DNA of 32,822 nt. It comes from an uncultured Mediterranea sp. Lineage in GTDB: Bacteria; Bacteroidota; Bacteroidia; Bacteroidales; Bacteroidaceae. Positions 23,570-32,718 of this stretch are shown piece by piece. The notes below the pieces were generated by a model. The model saw only the letters and a list, made by a program, of their open reading frames with translations. It was not told the origin of the DNA and did not search any database. The DNA lies in NCBI GenBank assembly GCA_945831575.1, contig CAMACX010000033.1, forward strand, positions 1-32,822. The letters run 5' to 3'. A program made the translations under genes and the position numbers. Positions within the stretch are counted from its first letter, which is position 1, and every line of letters begins with the position of its first letter.

Positions 23570-24820
23570 ATGGACATACAACTCACTCCCCGTCCCTGGT
23601 ACGTAAAGTACCGCACCCACATCCTCTGCGGCATCCTCTTTTTTGCCCTTGCCCTCTATCTTCTCATCGCCTCGCTGGGCCCACGCCAGCTCAAGATTGA
23701 AGCCGGCAGCTACAGGGTGGCCGAAGTAGCAGAGGCACCCTTCATGGAATACGTAGATGTAGAGGGACTCGTACAACCCATTCAGACCATCCGGCTCCAT
23801 GCCCTGGAGAGCGGCTATGTGGAGCGCATCGTGGCCGAGGAGGGTGCGATGCTTCAGGAGGGCGACACCATCCTGGTGTTGAGCAATCCCACCCTCCTCC
23901 GCACCATCGAGGAGGAACAAGCCGAATGGGAAAACCAGCAGCGTCAGTATCGTGAGCAGGAGATTGAGATGGAACAGCACTCCCTCTCGCTTCGCCAGCA
24001 GACCCTGGATGCAGCCCATCAGATGGCCTCACTGGAGAAGTCGCTGGAGCAGAGTCGGGAGGAGTTCCGTATGGGTATCAAGAGCAAAGCAGAGCTGGAG
24101 GTACAGGAGGAGGAATATGATTATCAGCGTCGTAAGGCAGCCCTGCAACTGCAAAGCCTGCAACACGACTCAGCCTGCACCATCCTCAAGCGGGAGATGG
24201 TGGAAGCCAACCGCAAGGCCTCCACACGCAAGATGTCACGCTCCTCGGAGCGCATCGCACAGCTTGTGGTACGTGCCTCCGTGGCTGGTCAGCTGAGCTA
24301 CCTCAACGTTACCCTGGGAGAACAGATTGCCGCAGGGGCCAGCGTGGGAGAAATCAAAGTATTGACGGAGTACAAGGTGAGAACCTCCCTTTCGGAATAT
24401 TACATCGACCGCATCGCTACGGGCCTGCCAGCAAGCATCCAGTACCAAGGTCAGAAGTTTCCCCTGCGCATCAGCAGAGTGGTACCCGAGGTGAAGGAGC
24501 GCAATTTCACATGCGATCTACTGTTTACAGCTGACAAGCCATCCAACATCCGCCTGGGCAAGAGTTACCGCGTACAGATAGAGTTGGGTAAACCGGAGCA
24601 AGCCCTCATCATCCCCCGGGGAGACTTCTACGCGCACACCTCAGGCCGCTGGATCTACAGGTTATCCCCCGATGGCAAGCGGGCACGGCGCACGGAGATA
24701 GAGATTGGCCGCCAGAACCCACAGCAGTACGAGGTACTTTCCGGCTTGCAACCCGGCGACAAAGTCCTGGTGACCGGCTACGAGAAGTTTGGCGGCATCG
24801 AAGAGTTGGTGCTACAATAA
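23570..24820 (+). CDS. HlyD-family periplasmic adaptor protein
   Basis: A 416-residue membrane-fusion protein. A single N-terminal membrane helix (about residues 18-37, ILCGILFFALALYLLIASLG) is followed by a lipoyl-like half-domain (PIQTIRLHALESGYVERI), a long alpha-hairpin coiled coil (about 105-220, rich in Glu/Gln), the second lipoyl half (VRASVAGQLSYLNVTLGEQI) and a beta-barrel/membrane-proximal domain (about 290-416, ending PGDKVLVTGYEKFGG). It should link an inner-membrane pump to the TolC-like channel encoded just upstream. In related Bacteroidetes loci ABC-type permeases often accompany such pairs; none is present here, as the next gene is the oppositely oriented prs. Confidence 0.9.
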   Translation: MDIQLTPRPWYVKYRTHILCGILFFALALYLLIASLGPRQLKIEAGSYRVAEVAEAPFMEYVDVEGLVQPIQTIRLHALESGYVERIVAEEGAMLQEGDTILVLSNPTLLRTIEEEQAEWENQQRQYREQEIEMEQHSLSLRQQTLDAAHQMASLEKSLEQSREEFRMGIKSKAELEVQEEEYDYQRRKAALQLQSLQHDSACTILKREMVEANRKASTRKMSRSSERIAQLVVRASVAGQLSYLNVTLGEQIAAGASVGEIKVLTEYKVRTSLSEYYIDRIATGLPASIQYQGQKFPLRISRVVPEVKERNFTCDLLFTADKPSNIRLGKSYRVQIELGKPEQALIIPRGDFYAHTSGRWIYRLSPDGKRARRTEIEIGRQNPQQYEVLSGLQPGDKVLVTGYEKFGGIEELVLQ

Positions 24821-24886
24821 GAATCCGCTGACCCCAATCAACGCATTGCTAGTAAATCCATAAGTAACATCCCCTACCCTAAAGAA

Positions 24887-24931
24887 AGGCCGCATCGCTC
24901 CAGTTCAAAAGAAAAAGAAACGATGCGGCCT
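24887..24931 (-). terminator. Terminator hairpin between hlyD-like and prs genes
   Basis: A perfect 11-base inverted repeat AGGCCGCATCG / CGATGCGGCCT (24887-24897 and 24921-24931) with a 23-base A-rich loop. On the minus strand it is followed by TTCTTTAG, so it fits best as a prs terminator, but it could also stop the converging HlyD transcript. Confidence 0.65.
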
Positions 24932-24982
24932 AAATTATATTTCTAACAAGCAGAGCTCGCGGCTAATAGTCAGCAGAAGCAA

Positions 24983-25040
24983 CTCGTAGCTTGTAGCTTC
25001 TTGTAGCTTGTAGCTCGTGACTCGTAGCTTCTTGTAGCTA
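24983..25040. repeat. Short TAGCT-rich direct repeats downstream of prs
   Basis: Units built from CTCGTAGCTTGTAGCTTCTTGTAG recur over about 58 bases, with seven GTAGC cores in alternating TTGTAGC, CTCGTAGC and CTTCTTGTAGC contexts. It ends four bases before the prs stop codon. A product of slippage is likely; no gene or known element is apparent. Confidence 0.6.
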
Positions 25041-25043
25041 CAA

Positions 25044-25982
25044 TTAAATCAAGTACTGCGAACTGATGGATTCGTTATTCATCACACGGCGGATGGTCTC
25101 GGCAAACATGTCAGCAATGCTCAGCTGCTTCACCTTATCGCACTTCTTCGAGTAAGGAATACTGTCGGTAAAGACCATCTCGGTGAGGGCAGACTCCTGC
25201 ACGCGGAATGAGGCGGGATCGCTCATCACACAGTGGCTGGCAATGGCGCGGACCGACTTGGCACCGGCTTCGAGCATGATGTTGGCAGCCTTGGTGATCG
25301 TACCGGCCGTATCGACAATGTCATCGACAAGCACCACGTTCTTGTCCTTTACGTCACCGATAATCTGCATCGAAGCGACCACATTGGCCTTCTCGCGCGT
25401 CTTGTTGCAGAGCACCAGGGGCACACCGAGATACTTCGAGAAGGTGCTGGCACGCTTCGAACCACCGACATCAGGCGTAGCGATGACCAGGTCTTCAAGC
25501 TGGAGCGACTCAATGTAGGGCAGGAAGACAGCGGAAGCATAGAGGTGATCGACAGGAATGTCGAAGAAACCCTGAATCTGGTCAGCATGGAGGTCCATCG
25601 TGATGAGACGGTCAATACCAGCCACGCTCAGCAGGTCGGCCACCAGCTTGGCACCAATGGATACACGCGGCTTATCCTTGCGATCCTGACGGGCCCAACC
25701 GAAGTAAGGAATCACAGCCACGATGCTCTTGGCCGATGCACGCTTGGCTGCATCAATCATGAGCAGCAACTCCATCAGGTTGTCGGAGTTGGGAAAAGTC
25801 GATTGTACTAAGAACACGTGCGCGCCACGGATAGACTCTTCGTAGGAGACGGCAAACTCGCCATCAGCGAAGTGCGTGATGTTCATCTTGCCCAGAGGGC
25901 AATTCAGACTAGCACAGATTTTCTCTGCGAGGTATCTCGAATTTGTTCCTGAGAATACCATAAAAGGTTCTTTTTCGCTCAT
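25044..25982 (-). CDS. prs: Ribose-phosphate pyrophosphokinase
   Basis: A 312-residue PRPP synthase that makes phosphoribosyl pyrophosphate from ribose 5-phosphate and ATP, for nucleotide, histidine and NAD synthesis. It shows the N-terminal MVFSGTNSRYLAEKICASL, the ADGEFAVSYEESIRG box, the ATP-binding region IPYFGWARQDRKDKPR, MDLHADQIQGFF and the PRPP-binding loop VVLVDDIVDTAGTI. The length is normal for the class I enzyme. The ATG at 25982 (MSEKEPF) is preferred; ATGs upstream, including 25988, would add residues that do not fit the family. A -7 box lies at 26025-26032. Divergent from the kinase gene. Confidence 0.95.
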   Translation of the reverse strand: MSEKEPFMVFSGTNSRYLAEKICASLNCPLGKMNITHFADGEFAVSYEESIRGAHVFLVQSTFPNSDNLMELLLMIDAAKRASAKSIVAVIPYFGWARQDRKDKPRVSIGAKLVADLLSVAGIDRLITMDLHADQIQGFFDIPVDHLYASAVFLPYIESLQLEDLVIATPDVGGSKRASTFSKYLGVPLVLCNKTREKANVVASMQIIGDVKDKNVVLVDDIVDTAGTITKAANIMLEAGAKSVRAIASHCVMSDPASFRVQESALTEMVFTDSIPYSKKCDKVKQLSIADMFAETIRRVMNNESISSQYLI

Positions 25983-26024
25983 TATCATATATGGTTTTGA
26001 AACCGGTATTTTGTTATTTTGTTG

Positions 26025-26032
26025 CAAAGGTA
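26025..26032 (-). promoter_or_regulatory. -7 box of the prs promoter
   Basis: TACCTTTG on the minus strand is an exact TAnnTTTG match, 42 bases upstream of the prs start. The -33 side lies in the pyrimidine-rich stretch around 26052 and has no clear TTTG. The oppositely oriented kinase gene has only weaker candidates (TATTTTTC 26047-26054, TATTTTTG 26097-26104). Confidence 0.55.
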
Positions 26033-26108
26033 TGAATTTTATCCTATATTTTTCCTCTCTTTGCATGGAAAAATGCACGGGCAACGTTTTTTTTTGTATT
26101 TTTGCTGT

Positions 26109-29100
26109 ATGAAATGTAGTTTACTCCATCGGATTGTGGTTGTGGTGACTCTGCTGGCGATGACTTCGGCAGCGGAGAAGGTACTTACATCCTGCTCGGA
26201 GATGGTGCCGCAGAGCCAGGTGGCTAAGGTGGACTCACTTAATGCGGAAGCCTACCAATGGCGCTTCCGCGACCCGGTCCGGAGCAGTCTCATGGCACGT
26301 CAGGCACTCCACGAGGCCAGTCTCTATCACACAGGAAGGGCCGAAGCCTGCAACAACCTGGGCCTGACAGCCTTCATGCGGATGGAGTATGACGAGGCGA
26401 CGCGCTGCTTCGAGCAGGCGGAAGAGGCGACTGATCATCAGACCGAGCTGCTCATCGCCGACGTGGGACGGATGAAGCTTTGCCAGCGCACTGCACGCAA
26501 CAAAGAGTTCTATGACTACCGCAACCGGGCTTTGCAACGCCTCAAGCGCATTGATGAGGAGGGTGAGGCCACAATGTCCGCCCACGAGCAGGAGCGGCTG
26601 CGCTTTGCCCGCTCAGAGTTCTTCATCACCTCGGCCACCTATTATTATTACTTGCAGCAACAGGAGGAGGCACGCCAATCCATGGAGCTGTTGCGACGCG
26701 ACCGCCATCTGCCTAAGGACACAGGCCAATGGCTCTACGCATCCTACTTGGAGGGGGCAGCAGCCCTGATGGAGCCTATCGACGGGCACGACCGACGGTT
26801 GCGCTGCTTTGACCAACTCTACACCACCTGGCGCGAGGCCCAGCAAGCACAGCAACGCTACATCGAGGGCAATGCCCTACAGGGGATGGCCAACCTGATG
26901 ACCTCAGCAAGCGCCTTTCACTTCTTCTGTACCCACCGCCGCCACGAACTGACCCGTTGGGACGTGGAGGTGGACAGCCTCCTGCCCCTCTACCTGGCCC
27001 GCAAGGCACTGGAGTGCTTCAAGCAGTACGGCGACCCCTACCAAGTGGCCAATGGCTACGTCACCGTGAGTCGCTACCTCAATGACCATGGACGCTACGC
27101 CGAGGCACTCGACTCGCTGGAACTAGCCCTGGAGTGGATGCACAACGAGATACCCGAATGCCTTTTACGCATCGATGAGCAACTCAGCGTGAGCCATGCC
27201 GGCCTGGGCGACAAGGCGACAAGCGACCGCTACCGCAATGCCTATCTCGACATCATGGAGCGCACCCGTCAGGACCGCGAGCTGGAGAACCGGCTGGAGA
27301 CGCTGGAACGGGAATCTGCTCAGCTCAACCTGGCGCTCGGACTACTCCTGGCCCTGCTGCTTGCCACGCTGTTGCTGATGCGCTTCGTGCGCCATCACCG
27401 CCGGGGGCGCCAACTGAGGATGCTGCTTCGCCTTCGCCGGCTGATGGCCCTCTGCCGTACCATCACAGACTCCATCCCTTCCACGGCCTCCACCCCCGAG
27501 GAGGTAGAAGAAGCACTGCTCCGAGCCATCGACCTCCCCCTACGCCCCCTCTTCGGCCAGAAGCAGGCCTCTATACAGGATAAGCAGCTCCACTTCGACA
27601 GCCGCCTCAGTGCCGAGGAGAAGGCCATGCTAAAGGTAATCAACCCCTACGTGGCATGGGTCATCGACAACGGACAGACCACCTTCATGCTGGAGGAACA
27701 GCGCATCTCCTTAGAAGAGCAGCGAGCCATGCACGAGCTGCACATCGCCACCAGCAAGCGGCAGAACGTGGCCAAGCGGGCCTGTCTGAGTGTAGTGAAC
27801 GGCATCCTGCCCTACATCGACCGCATCCTCCATGAGGTTAACCGGCTCCGCAGCCAACAGCCCCTCTCTGCACACTCCGGCAGCGGCAGCCCCTGTGAGC
27901 CCATAGAGCAACGACTCAGACGCCTTCACTACATCGAGGAGCTCTCCACCACCATCAACGAATACAACGAGATTCTGGCCTATTGGATCAAGATACGCCA
28001 GGGTGAATTGAGCCTCCACATCGAAACTTTTGCACTCGACGAACTCTTCCAGCTCATCGCTAAGGGCAACCGCGCCTTCCAGTTGAAGCTGCAGCAACTC
28101 ACCGTCTGCCCCACTCCGCTGACAGTGAAAGCCGATAAGGCGCTGACTCTCTTCATGCTCAACACACTGACAGAGAATGCCCGCAAATATACCCCCGAGG
28201 GGGGAACCGTCCGCATAGAGGCACGTGAGGTAAACAGTGAGCCAAGCGACGCGGCAAGCAGCCATGCACCCAACATACGGTGTGTGGAGATTGCCGTGAT
28301 AGACAATGGTCCCGGCCTCTCTCCCCACGATGTGCAACTCATCAACGAAAAGAAAATCTACGACCCTTCACGTATCGGACTAAGCGGTACACCCGAACAG
28401 GTAGAGCGTATGCAGCAAGCCAAGGGGAGTGGCTTCGGGCTGATGAACTGCAGAGGCATCATCGAAAAGTACCGCAAGAGCTCGGCCCTCTTCAACTGCT
28501 GCTCGTTCCGTGTAGAGAGTACCTTGGGGCAAGGGTGCCGCTTCCTCTTCCGCCTCCCCATAGGCGTACTGATGTGCGTGATGGGCCTCCTTCTCGCCAC
28601 CACTCCAGTCGCACACGCCACAGCCGCAAGGCTTGCAGCAGATAGCCAGAGCTATGCCGAGGCACTGCTCGACACGGCATCCATCTATGCCGACGAAGCC
28701 TACTTCAGCAATGTAGAGGGGCAATACGCGCAGACCATCCTCTATGCAGACTCGGCCATCAGCTACCTCAATCGCCACCTGGAGCTCTGCCGCCCGCACC
28801 TTCCCATGCCCTACCGCCACCTCGCCCCTATGCAGCTGACAGGCGATGATGAAGCCGCTGAACTCACCTGGTGGCTCACCCCTTACGACAGCGACTTCCA
28901 CGTCATCCTCGACGTACGCAACGAGGCAGCCATCGCCTTCCTTGCCCTGAAGCAGTGGGAGGCCTACCGGTACAACAACTTTGCCTATACCTCTTTATAT
29001 AAGCTCCTCGGCGAGGACCGCTCGCTGGCTAGTTACTGCCAGACGTTGCAGCGCCACACCGATCACAAGAGTGTGGCCCTGGTCTGCTCCATCCTCCTGC

Positions 29101-30572
29101 TGCTGATACTCGTGGGAAGCTACGTGCTCGTGGCCTTCCGGCGGCGGATGGTGACGCAATGGAACCTGGAGCAGGTACTCGACATCACCCATCGCCTCTA
29201 TGCCTCCACCACCCCACTGCCCGACGAGGAGGGAATCAGGGAATTGCCACGGCGTATGATGGCAGCCACTTACGAGGCCATCAAGGCTATCCTCCCCCTG
29301 CATCAGATGGGTGTGGCCTACTACAACGAGGTCACCCATCAACTGGAAGTGACGCTCCACGTGGAGAGCAACCCATCAGCCACCGACACGATGCAAGGAC
29401 CACAGCCCATGCACACCGCCAAGGAGCTGATGCAGCACTGCTTCGAGGCGGAAGTTCGCATCGAAGAGGGTCCACAGCTTGCCTTGCCTCTCTTGCTGAA
29501 GCAGGGGGAGCAACGACGCTGCATCGGGGTCCTCTACCTGCTGACAGAGCGCCAGGCAGAGCGCTCCACCAACCTGTTGCTGATCCAGCTCATCACCGAC
29601 TACTGGAGCATCGTACTCTACAATGCAGTGATGAAAATCTCCGGTAAATACCGCGACATCGAAAGTGCCAACGACGAGACACGTCGTGCCTCGTGGGAGG
29701 AGAGCAAACTGCACGTACAGAATCTGGTGCTCGACAACTGCCTCTCCTCCATCAAGCACGAGACCATCTATTACCCAAACAAAATCAAGCAATTGGCCGC
29801 TCAGTTGGGACACTCAGCAGACCATTCTCATCCAGACGGTACCGCCCGGCCAGCGGATGAGGTGACAAGCCAACAGGTGGAGGAGATTGGCGAACTGATA
29901 GCCTACTACAAAGGCATCTTCAGCCTGTTGAGTTCGTGCGCTGACCGCCAGGTTGAGCAGGTGATGTTTTGCCGTACAGCCCTCAGCGTACAGCAACTCG
30001 GAGCCTATGCAGAGCGCTTCTACCACCGCTGCAGCCGCACCCTGGGCCCTCAGCCGCCCAGGCCATTCATCGTGGAGTACGCCTCTTCAGACGCCATTAC
30101 CCAGGAGGAGGTCTGGGGCGATGAGGAGCTGCTCCACTACCTGCTGGAATGCCTTATCCGCTCGCAGCTGGCCCTTCCCAACGACACGAATAGTCCCTTA
30201 GCCGCCACATCCTCCTCTGATTTGCCCATGACCCTCCGTATAACCCCCGACGGTGGCGACTTCATCCGCTTCACCCTCTGCGACCCCCTGCACCACTTCC
30301 CGATCGAGGAGTTGAACGGATGGTTTCATCCCCAGATGAAGCACATCCAGTTGCAGGCTCACGGCAAATGTGAGGGTACAGAGTACCTGGTAGCCAAGCA
30401 GATTATCCGTCAGCACGATGCACTTGCCGGTCGCCGTGGTTGCCGCATCAACGCCCTTCCTCTGCCACCGCAGGGCATGGCCATTTACTTCACCCTGCCC
30501 CGCAGGCAAAGGGAAGCAAGGCCCGGTAGAAGCTCTATAATAAAACCCTATAAAAAGACTCTATTATACTGA
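26109..30572 (+). CDS. Giant two-module membrane sensor kinase (DUF5112/DUF5113 type)
   Basis: A 1487-residue sensor protein made of two membrane kinase modules in one chain. Module 1: signal/anchor (1-25), periplasmic TPR-type helices (about 60-390), a membrane helix (about 406-427), a dimerisation-like helix pair and a HATPase domain with N box NTLTENARKYTPEGG (about 684-698), G1 DNGPGLS (732-738) and G2 GSGFGLMNC (773-781). Module 2: a second signal/membrane helix (about 819-839), another extracytoplasmic helical domain (840-985), a membrane helix (989-1010), a GAF-like domain (about 1030-1180), an H-box-like LSSIKHETIYYPNKI (His1217) and a degenerate ATPase-like end. I recall the second half as DUF5112 and DUF5113. 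The ATG at 26109 gives the signal sequence; 30 more upstream residues are open. The partner response regulator starts 11 bases after the stop. Confidence 0.82.
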   Translation: MKCSLLHRIVVVVTLLAMTSAAEKVLTSCSEMVPQSQVAKVDSLNAEAYQWRFRDPVRSSLMARQALHEASLYHTGRAEACNNLGLTAFMRMEYDEATRCFEQAEEATDHQTELLIADVGRMKLCQRTARNKEFYDYRNRALQRLKRIDEEGEATMSAHEQERLRFARSEFFITSATYYYYLQQQEEARQSMELLRRDRHLPKDTGQWLYASYLEGAAALMEPIDGHDRRLRCFDQLYTTWREAQQAQQRYIEGNALQGMANLMTSASAFHFFCTHRRHELTRWDVEVDSLLPLYLARKALECFKQYGDPYQVANGYVTVSRYLNDHGRYAEALDSLELALEWMHNEIPECLLRIDEQLSVSHAGLGDKATSDRYRNAYLDIMERTRQDRELENRLETLERESAQLNLALGLLLALLLATLLLMRFVRHHRRGRQLRMLLRLRRLMALCRTITDSIPSTASTPEEVEEALLRAIDLPLRPLFGQKQASIQDKQLHFDSRLSAEEKAMLKVINPYVAWVIDNGQTTFMLEEQRISLEEQRAMHELHIATSKRQNVAKRACLSVVNGILPYIDRILHEVNRLRSQQPLSAHSGSGSPCEPIEQRLRRLHYIEELSTTINEYNEILAYWIKIRQGELSLHIETFALDELFQLIAKGNRAFQLKLQQLTVCPTPLTVKADKALTLFMLNTLTENARKYTPEGGTVRIEAREVNSEPSDAASSHAPNIRCVEIAVIDNGPGLSPHDVQLINEKKIYDPSRIGLSGTPEQVERMQQAKGSGFGLMNCRGIIEKYRKSSALFNCCSFRVESTLGQGCRFLFRLPIGVLMCVMGLLLATTPVAHATAARLAADSQSYAEALLDTASIYADEAYFSNVEGQYAQTILYADSAISYLNRHLELCRPHLPMPYRHLAPMQLTGDDEAAELTWWLTPYDSDFHVILDVRNEAAIAFLALKQWEAYRYNNFAYTSLYKLLGEDRSLASYCQTLQRHTDHKSVALVCSILLLLILVGSYVLVAFRRRMVTQWNLEQVLDITHRLYASTTPLPDEEGIRELPRRMMAATYEAIKAILPLHQMGVAYYNEVTHQLEVTLHVESNPSATDTMQGPQPMHTAKELMQHCFEAEVRIEEGPQLALPLLLKQGEQRRCIGVLYLLTERQAERSTNLLLIQLITDYWSIVLYNAVMKISGKYRDIESANDETRRASWEESKLHVQNLVLDNCLSSIKHETIYYPNKIKQLAAQLGHSADHSHPDGTARPADEVTSQQVEEIGELIAYYKGIFSLLSSCADRQVEQVMFCRTALSVQQLGAYAERFYHRCSRTLGPQPPRPFIVEYASSDAITQEEVWGDEELLHYLLECLIRSQLALPNDTNSPLAATSSSDLPMTLRITPDGGDFIRFTLCDPLHHFPIEELNGWFHPQMKHIQLQAHGKCEGTEYLVAKQIIRQHDALAGRRGCRINALPLPPQGMAIYFTLPRRQREARPGRSSIIKPYKKTLLY

Positions 30573-30583
30573 AAGATAAAGCA

Positions 30584-31306
30584 ATGAAACATTTTAAAGT
30601 AATCATCGTAGAAGATGTCCCACTGGAGCTGAAGGGTACCATCGGTATCTTCAGCCAAGAGATACCCGAAGCAGAAGTCATCGGCACAGCCATGACCGAG
30701 GCGGAGTTTTGGTCCCTCCTGGAGAAAGAGGTGCCCCACCTGGTCCTGCTCGACCTGGGCCTTGGCGGCTCGACCACCATCGGTGTGGAGGTGTGTCGCA
30801 AGCTGAAGAGAGAGCACCCAGAGGTGCGTGTGCTCATCTTCACAGGCGAAGTGACCAACGAAAGGCTCTGGGTCGATGTACTCGATGCCGGAGCCGACGG
30901 CATCATCCTCAAGACAGACGAGATGCTCACCCAAGTGGATGTACAGGCAGTGATGGAGGGGAAACGGATGGTCTTCAACACCCCCATCCTGGCGAAGATT
31001 GTCGAGCGTTTCCGCCACGGTGTCTTGGCCGATGTGCGCCGTCAGGATGCCTTGATACAGTATGAGATGGACGAGTACGATGAGCGTTTCCTGCGCCATC
31101 TGGCTTTGGGCTACACCAAGGAGATGATTGCCTCGCTCAAGGGGATGCCCTTTGGTGTCAAGTCATTGGAGCGGCGGCAAAACGACTTGATCAGCCGCCT
31201 CTTCCAGCCCGAAGAGCGCAGTGGAGTCAATGCTACTCGCTTGGTGGTCAAGGCTCTGGAGATAGGCCTTATCCACCTCGACCAATTGGAACCCGATGAA
31301 GAATGA
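30584..31306 (+). CDS. Response regulator, receiver plus LuxR-like DNA-binding domain
   Basis: A 240-residue response regulator. The receiver domain (1-125) has the acidic pair Glu10-Asp11, phospho-acceptor Asp57 (LVLLDLGL), Thr87 (IFTGE) and Lys110 (ILKTDE), the full conserved set. The C-terminal part (about 165-235; YDERFLRHLALGYTKEMIASLKGM..., ending LVVKALEIGLI) follows the plan of a NarL/LuxR helix-turn-helix but is diverged in the recognition helix region (GMPFGVKSLERRQNDLISRL). It is almost certainly phosphorylated by the kinase encoded just upstream and may regulate the transporter gene 14 bases downstream or its own operon (inference). Confidence 0.88.
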   Translation: MKHFKVIIVEDVPLELKGTIGIFSQEIPEAEVIGTAMTEAEFWSLLEKEVPHLVLLDLGLGGSTTIGVEVCRKLKREHPEVRVLIFTGEVTNERLWVDVLDAGADGIILKTDEMLTQVDVQAVMEGKRMVFNTPILAKIVERFRHGVLADVRRQDALIQYEMDEYDERFLRHLALGYTKEMIASLKGMPFGVKSLERRQNDLISRLFQPEERSGVNATRLVVKALEIGLIHLDQLEPDEE

Positions 31307-31320
31307 CAAGAACATAGCCT

Positions 31321-32673
31321 ATGCACCGCATCCAATCTCCCCATCCCGCCACACTCTTTGCCCTCCTCACGCTGCTGCTCGTGCTGCTCACCTGGATAGC
31401 CGAGGCCTACGGACTCCAGACCATCCATCCCTCGACCCATGAGCCAGTAGCCGTGCAGAGTGTGCTCAATGCCGAAGGGATGCGCTGGCTCCTGCGCCAC
31501 ACCGTGAGTAACCTCTACGACTACTCCTCCCTAGGCCAAGTAGTGTTGGGACTCCTTGCCCTCGGGCTGGCCTACCATTCTGGTCTGGTCGATGCGTTGT
31601 CGGGTACGGCACGGTTGCACCAACTGGGCCAACGGAGTCTTGTTGCCCTGGTCATCCTCCTCGGTGCCGGCAGTCACCTATTGGGTGATGTAGGCTACCT
31701 GATGCTCCTTCCCCTCTCCGCCTCCCTCTTCCGCCACGCAGGTCTATCCCCCGGAGCCGGCATCCTCACCTCCTGGATAGCCATCGGCTGCACCGCTATG
31801 CACTACACCCTCTTCCTTTCCGTGTCGGGCCTACTCCTGCTGCCCCTCCTCTATATGCTGATCATCCATTGGCTACAGCCCTACCAATCGCAATTCCCCT
31901 ACCCGTCCTCTACGCCCCTTGCCATGAGCTTGACGCGGCGCGAACGGCGGGCATTGACTACCGCCCTCACGGCCGGGGCACTCTATGCAGGCCTCCTGCT
32001 ATGGGGTACCTATGCCATGAGTGACCTCTTCCTCGGCGTAGATGGTTCGCTGACCCGCTCCCCCCTGATGGAGGGCATCGTGCCCGTAGTCTGCCTAGGA
32101 CTGGCCTGGATGAGTGGAGTCTATGGCCTGGTATCGGGTCGTTACCGCTCTGACTCCCAACTGATGGAGGGCTTTGTCAGCTACCTCCCCCTGCTGTGCG
32201 ACTACTTCCTTCTCCTCCTCTGCTGTGCGCAGTTTGCTGCCCTCTTCGCCTACTCCAACCTGGGTTCCTACCTCGCTATCGAAGGGTCCCTGTGGCTCTC
32301 TACCCTCCAGCTCCCCACACCGTTGATGCAGCTGCTCTTCATACTCTTCACTGCCCTAATCAACCTGCTCATTGTACCCACAGGGGCGAAGTGGCAGTTG
32401 CTCTCCCCTGCCATCCTACCTCTCTTCCAGACGCTCCACATCTCCCCGGAAGCCACCCTCAGTGCTTTCAGCATTGGCGATACCACGACCAACCTGCTCT
32501 CCCCCTTCCTTTACTACCTCCCCTTCGTGCTGGCCATCCTGCGCCACTACCATCCACAGTCCCCCTACACCACACTCCTCTCCTACAGTTGGCGTGTCAG
32601 CACCCTCCTGCTCGTCTCCTGGATGTTGCTCTACATGCTCTGGAGCGCCTTAGAGTGGCCCTTCACGCTCTAG
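31321..32673 (+). CDS. AbgT-family transporter
   Basis: A 450-residue polytopic inner-membrane protein of the AbgT family. Characterised members take up p-aminobenzoyl-glutamate (AbgT of E. coli) or export sulfonamides (MtrF, YdaH). Recognised by the N-terminal HPATLFALLTLLLVLLTWI, the region SHLLGDVGYLMLLPLSASLF (about 118-137), the PGAGILTSWIAIGCTA segment and the late IGDTTTNLLSPFLYYLPFVL (about 382-401), which matches the family's GDs-TN-P loop. About 11 membrane helices are visible. It is roughly 50 residues shorter than E. coli AbgT. It follows the response regulator gene by 14 bases, so it is the third gene of the kinase operon; the substrate here is unknown. Confidence 0.85.
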   Translation: MHRIQSPHPATLFALLTLLLVLLTWIAEAYGLQTIHPSTHEPVAVQSVLNAEGMRWLLRHTVSNLYDYSSLGQVVLGLLALGLAYHSGLVDALSGTARLHQLGQRSLVALVILLGAGSHLLGDVGYLMLLPLSASLFRHAGLSPGAGILTSWIAIGCTAMHYTLFLSVSGLLLLPLLYMLIIHWLQPYQSQFPYPSSTPLAMSLTRRERRALTTALTAGALYAGLLLWGTYAMSDLFLGVDGSLTRSPLMEGIVPVVCLGLAWMSGVYGLVSGRYRSDSQLMEGFVSYLPLLCDYFLLLLCCAQFAALFAYSNLGSYLAIEGSLWLSTLQLPTPLMQLLFILFTALINLLIVPTGAKWQLLSPAILPLFQTLHISPEATLSAFSIGDTTTNLLSPFLYYLPFVLAILRHYHPQSPYTTLLSYSWRVSTLLLVSWMLLYMLWSALEWPFTL

Positions 32674-32686
32674 CCAGGGCCGCCAA

Positions 32687-32701
32687 GCAAAAGATTTTTG
32701 C
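32687..32701 (+). terminator. Possible weak terminator after the AbgT gene
   Basis: GCAAAA-GAT-TTTTGC forms a 6-pair hairpin 14 bases after the stop codon. The stem is A/T-rich and no U-tract follows, so this is a weak candidate only. Confidence 0.3.
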
Positions 32702-32718
32702 AGAAAAGGGAGCAAATA

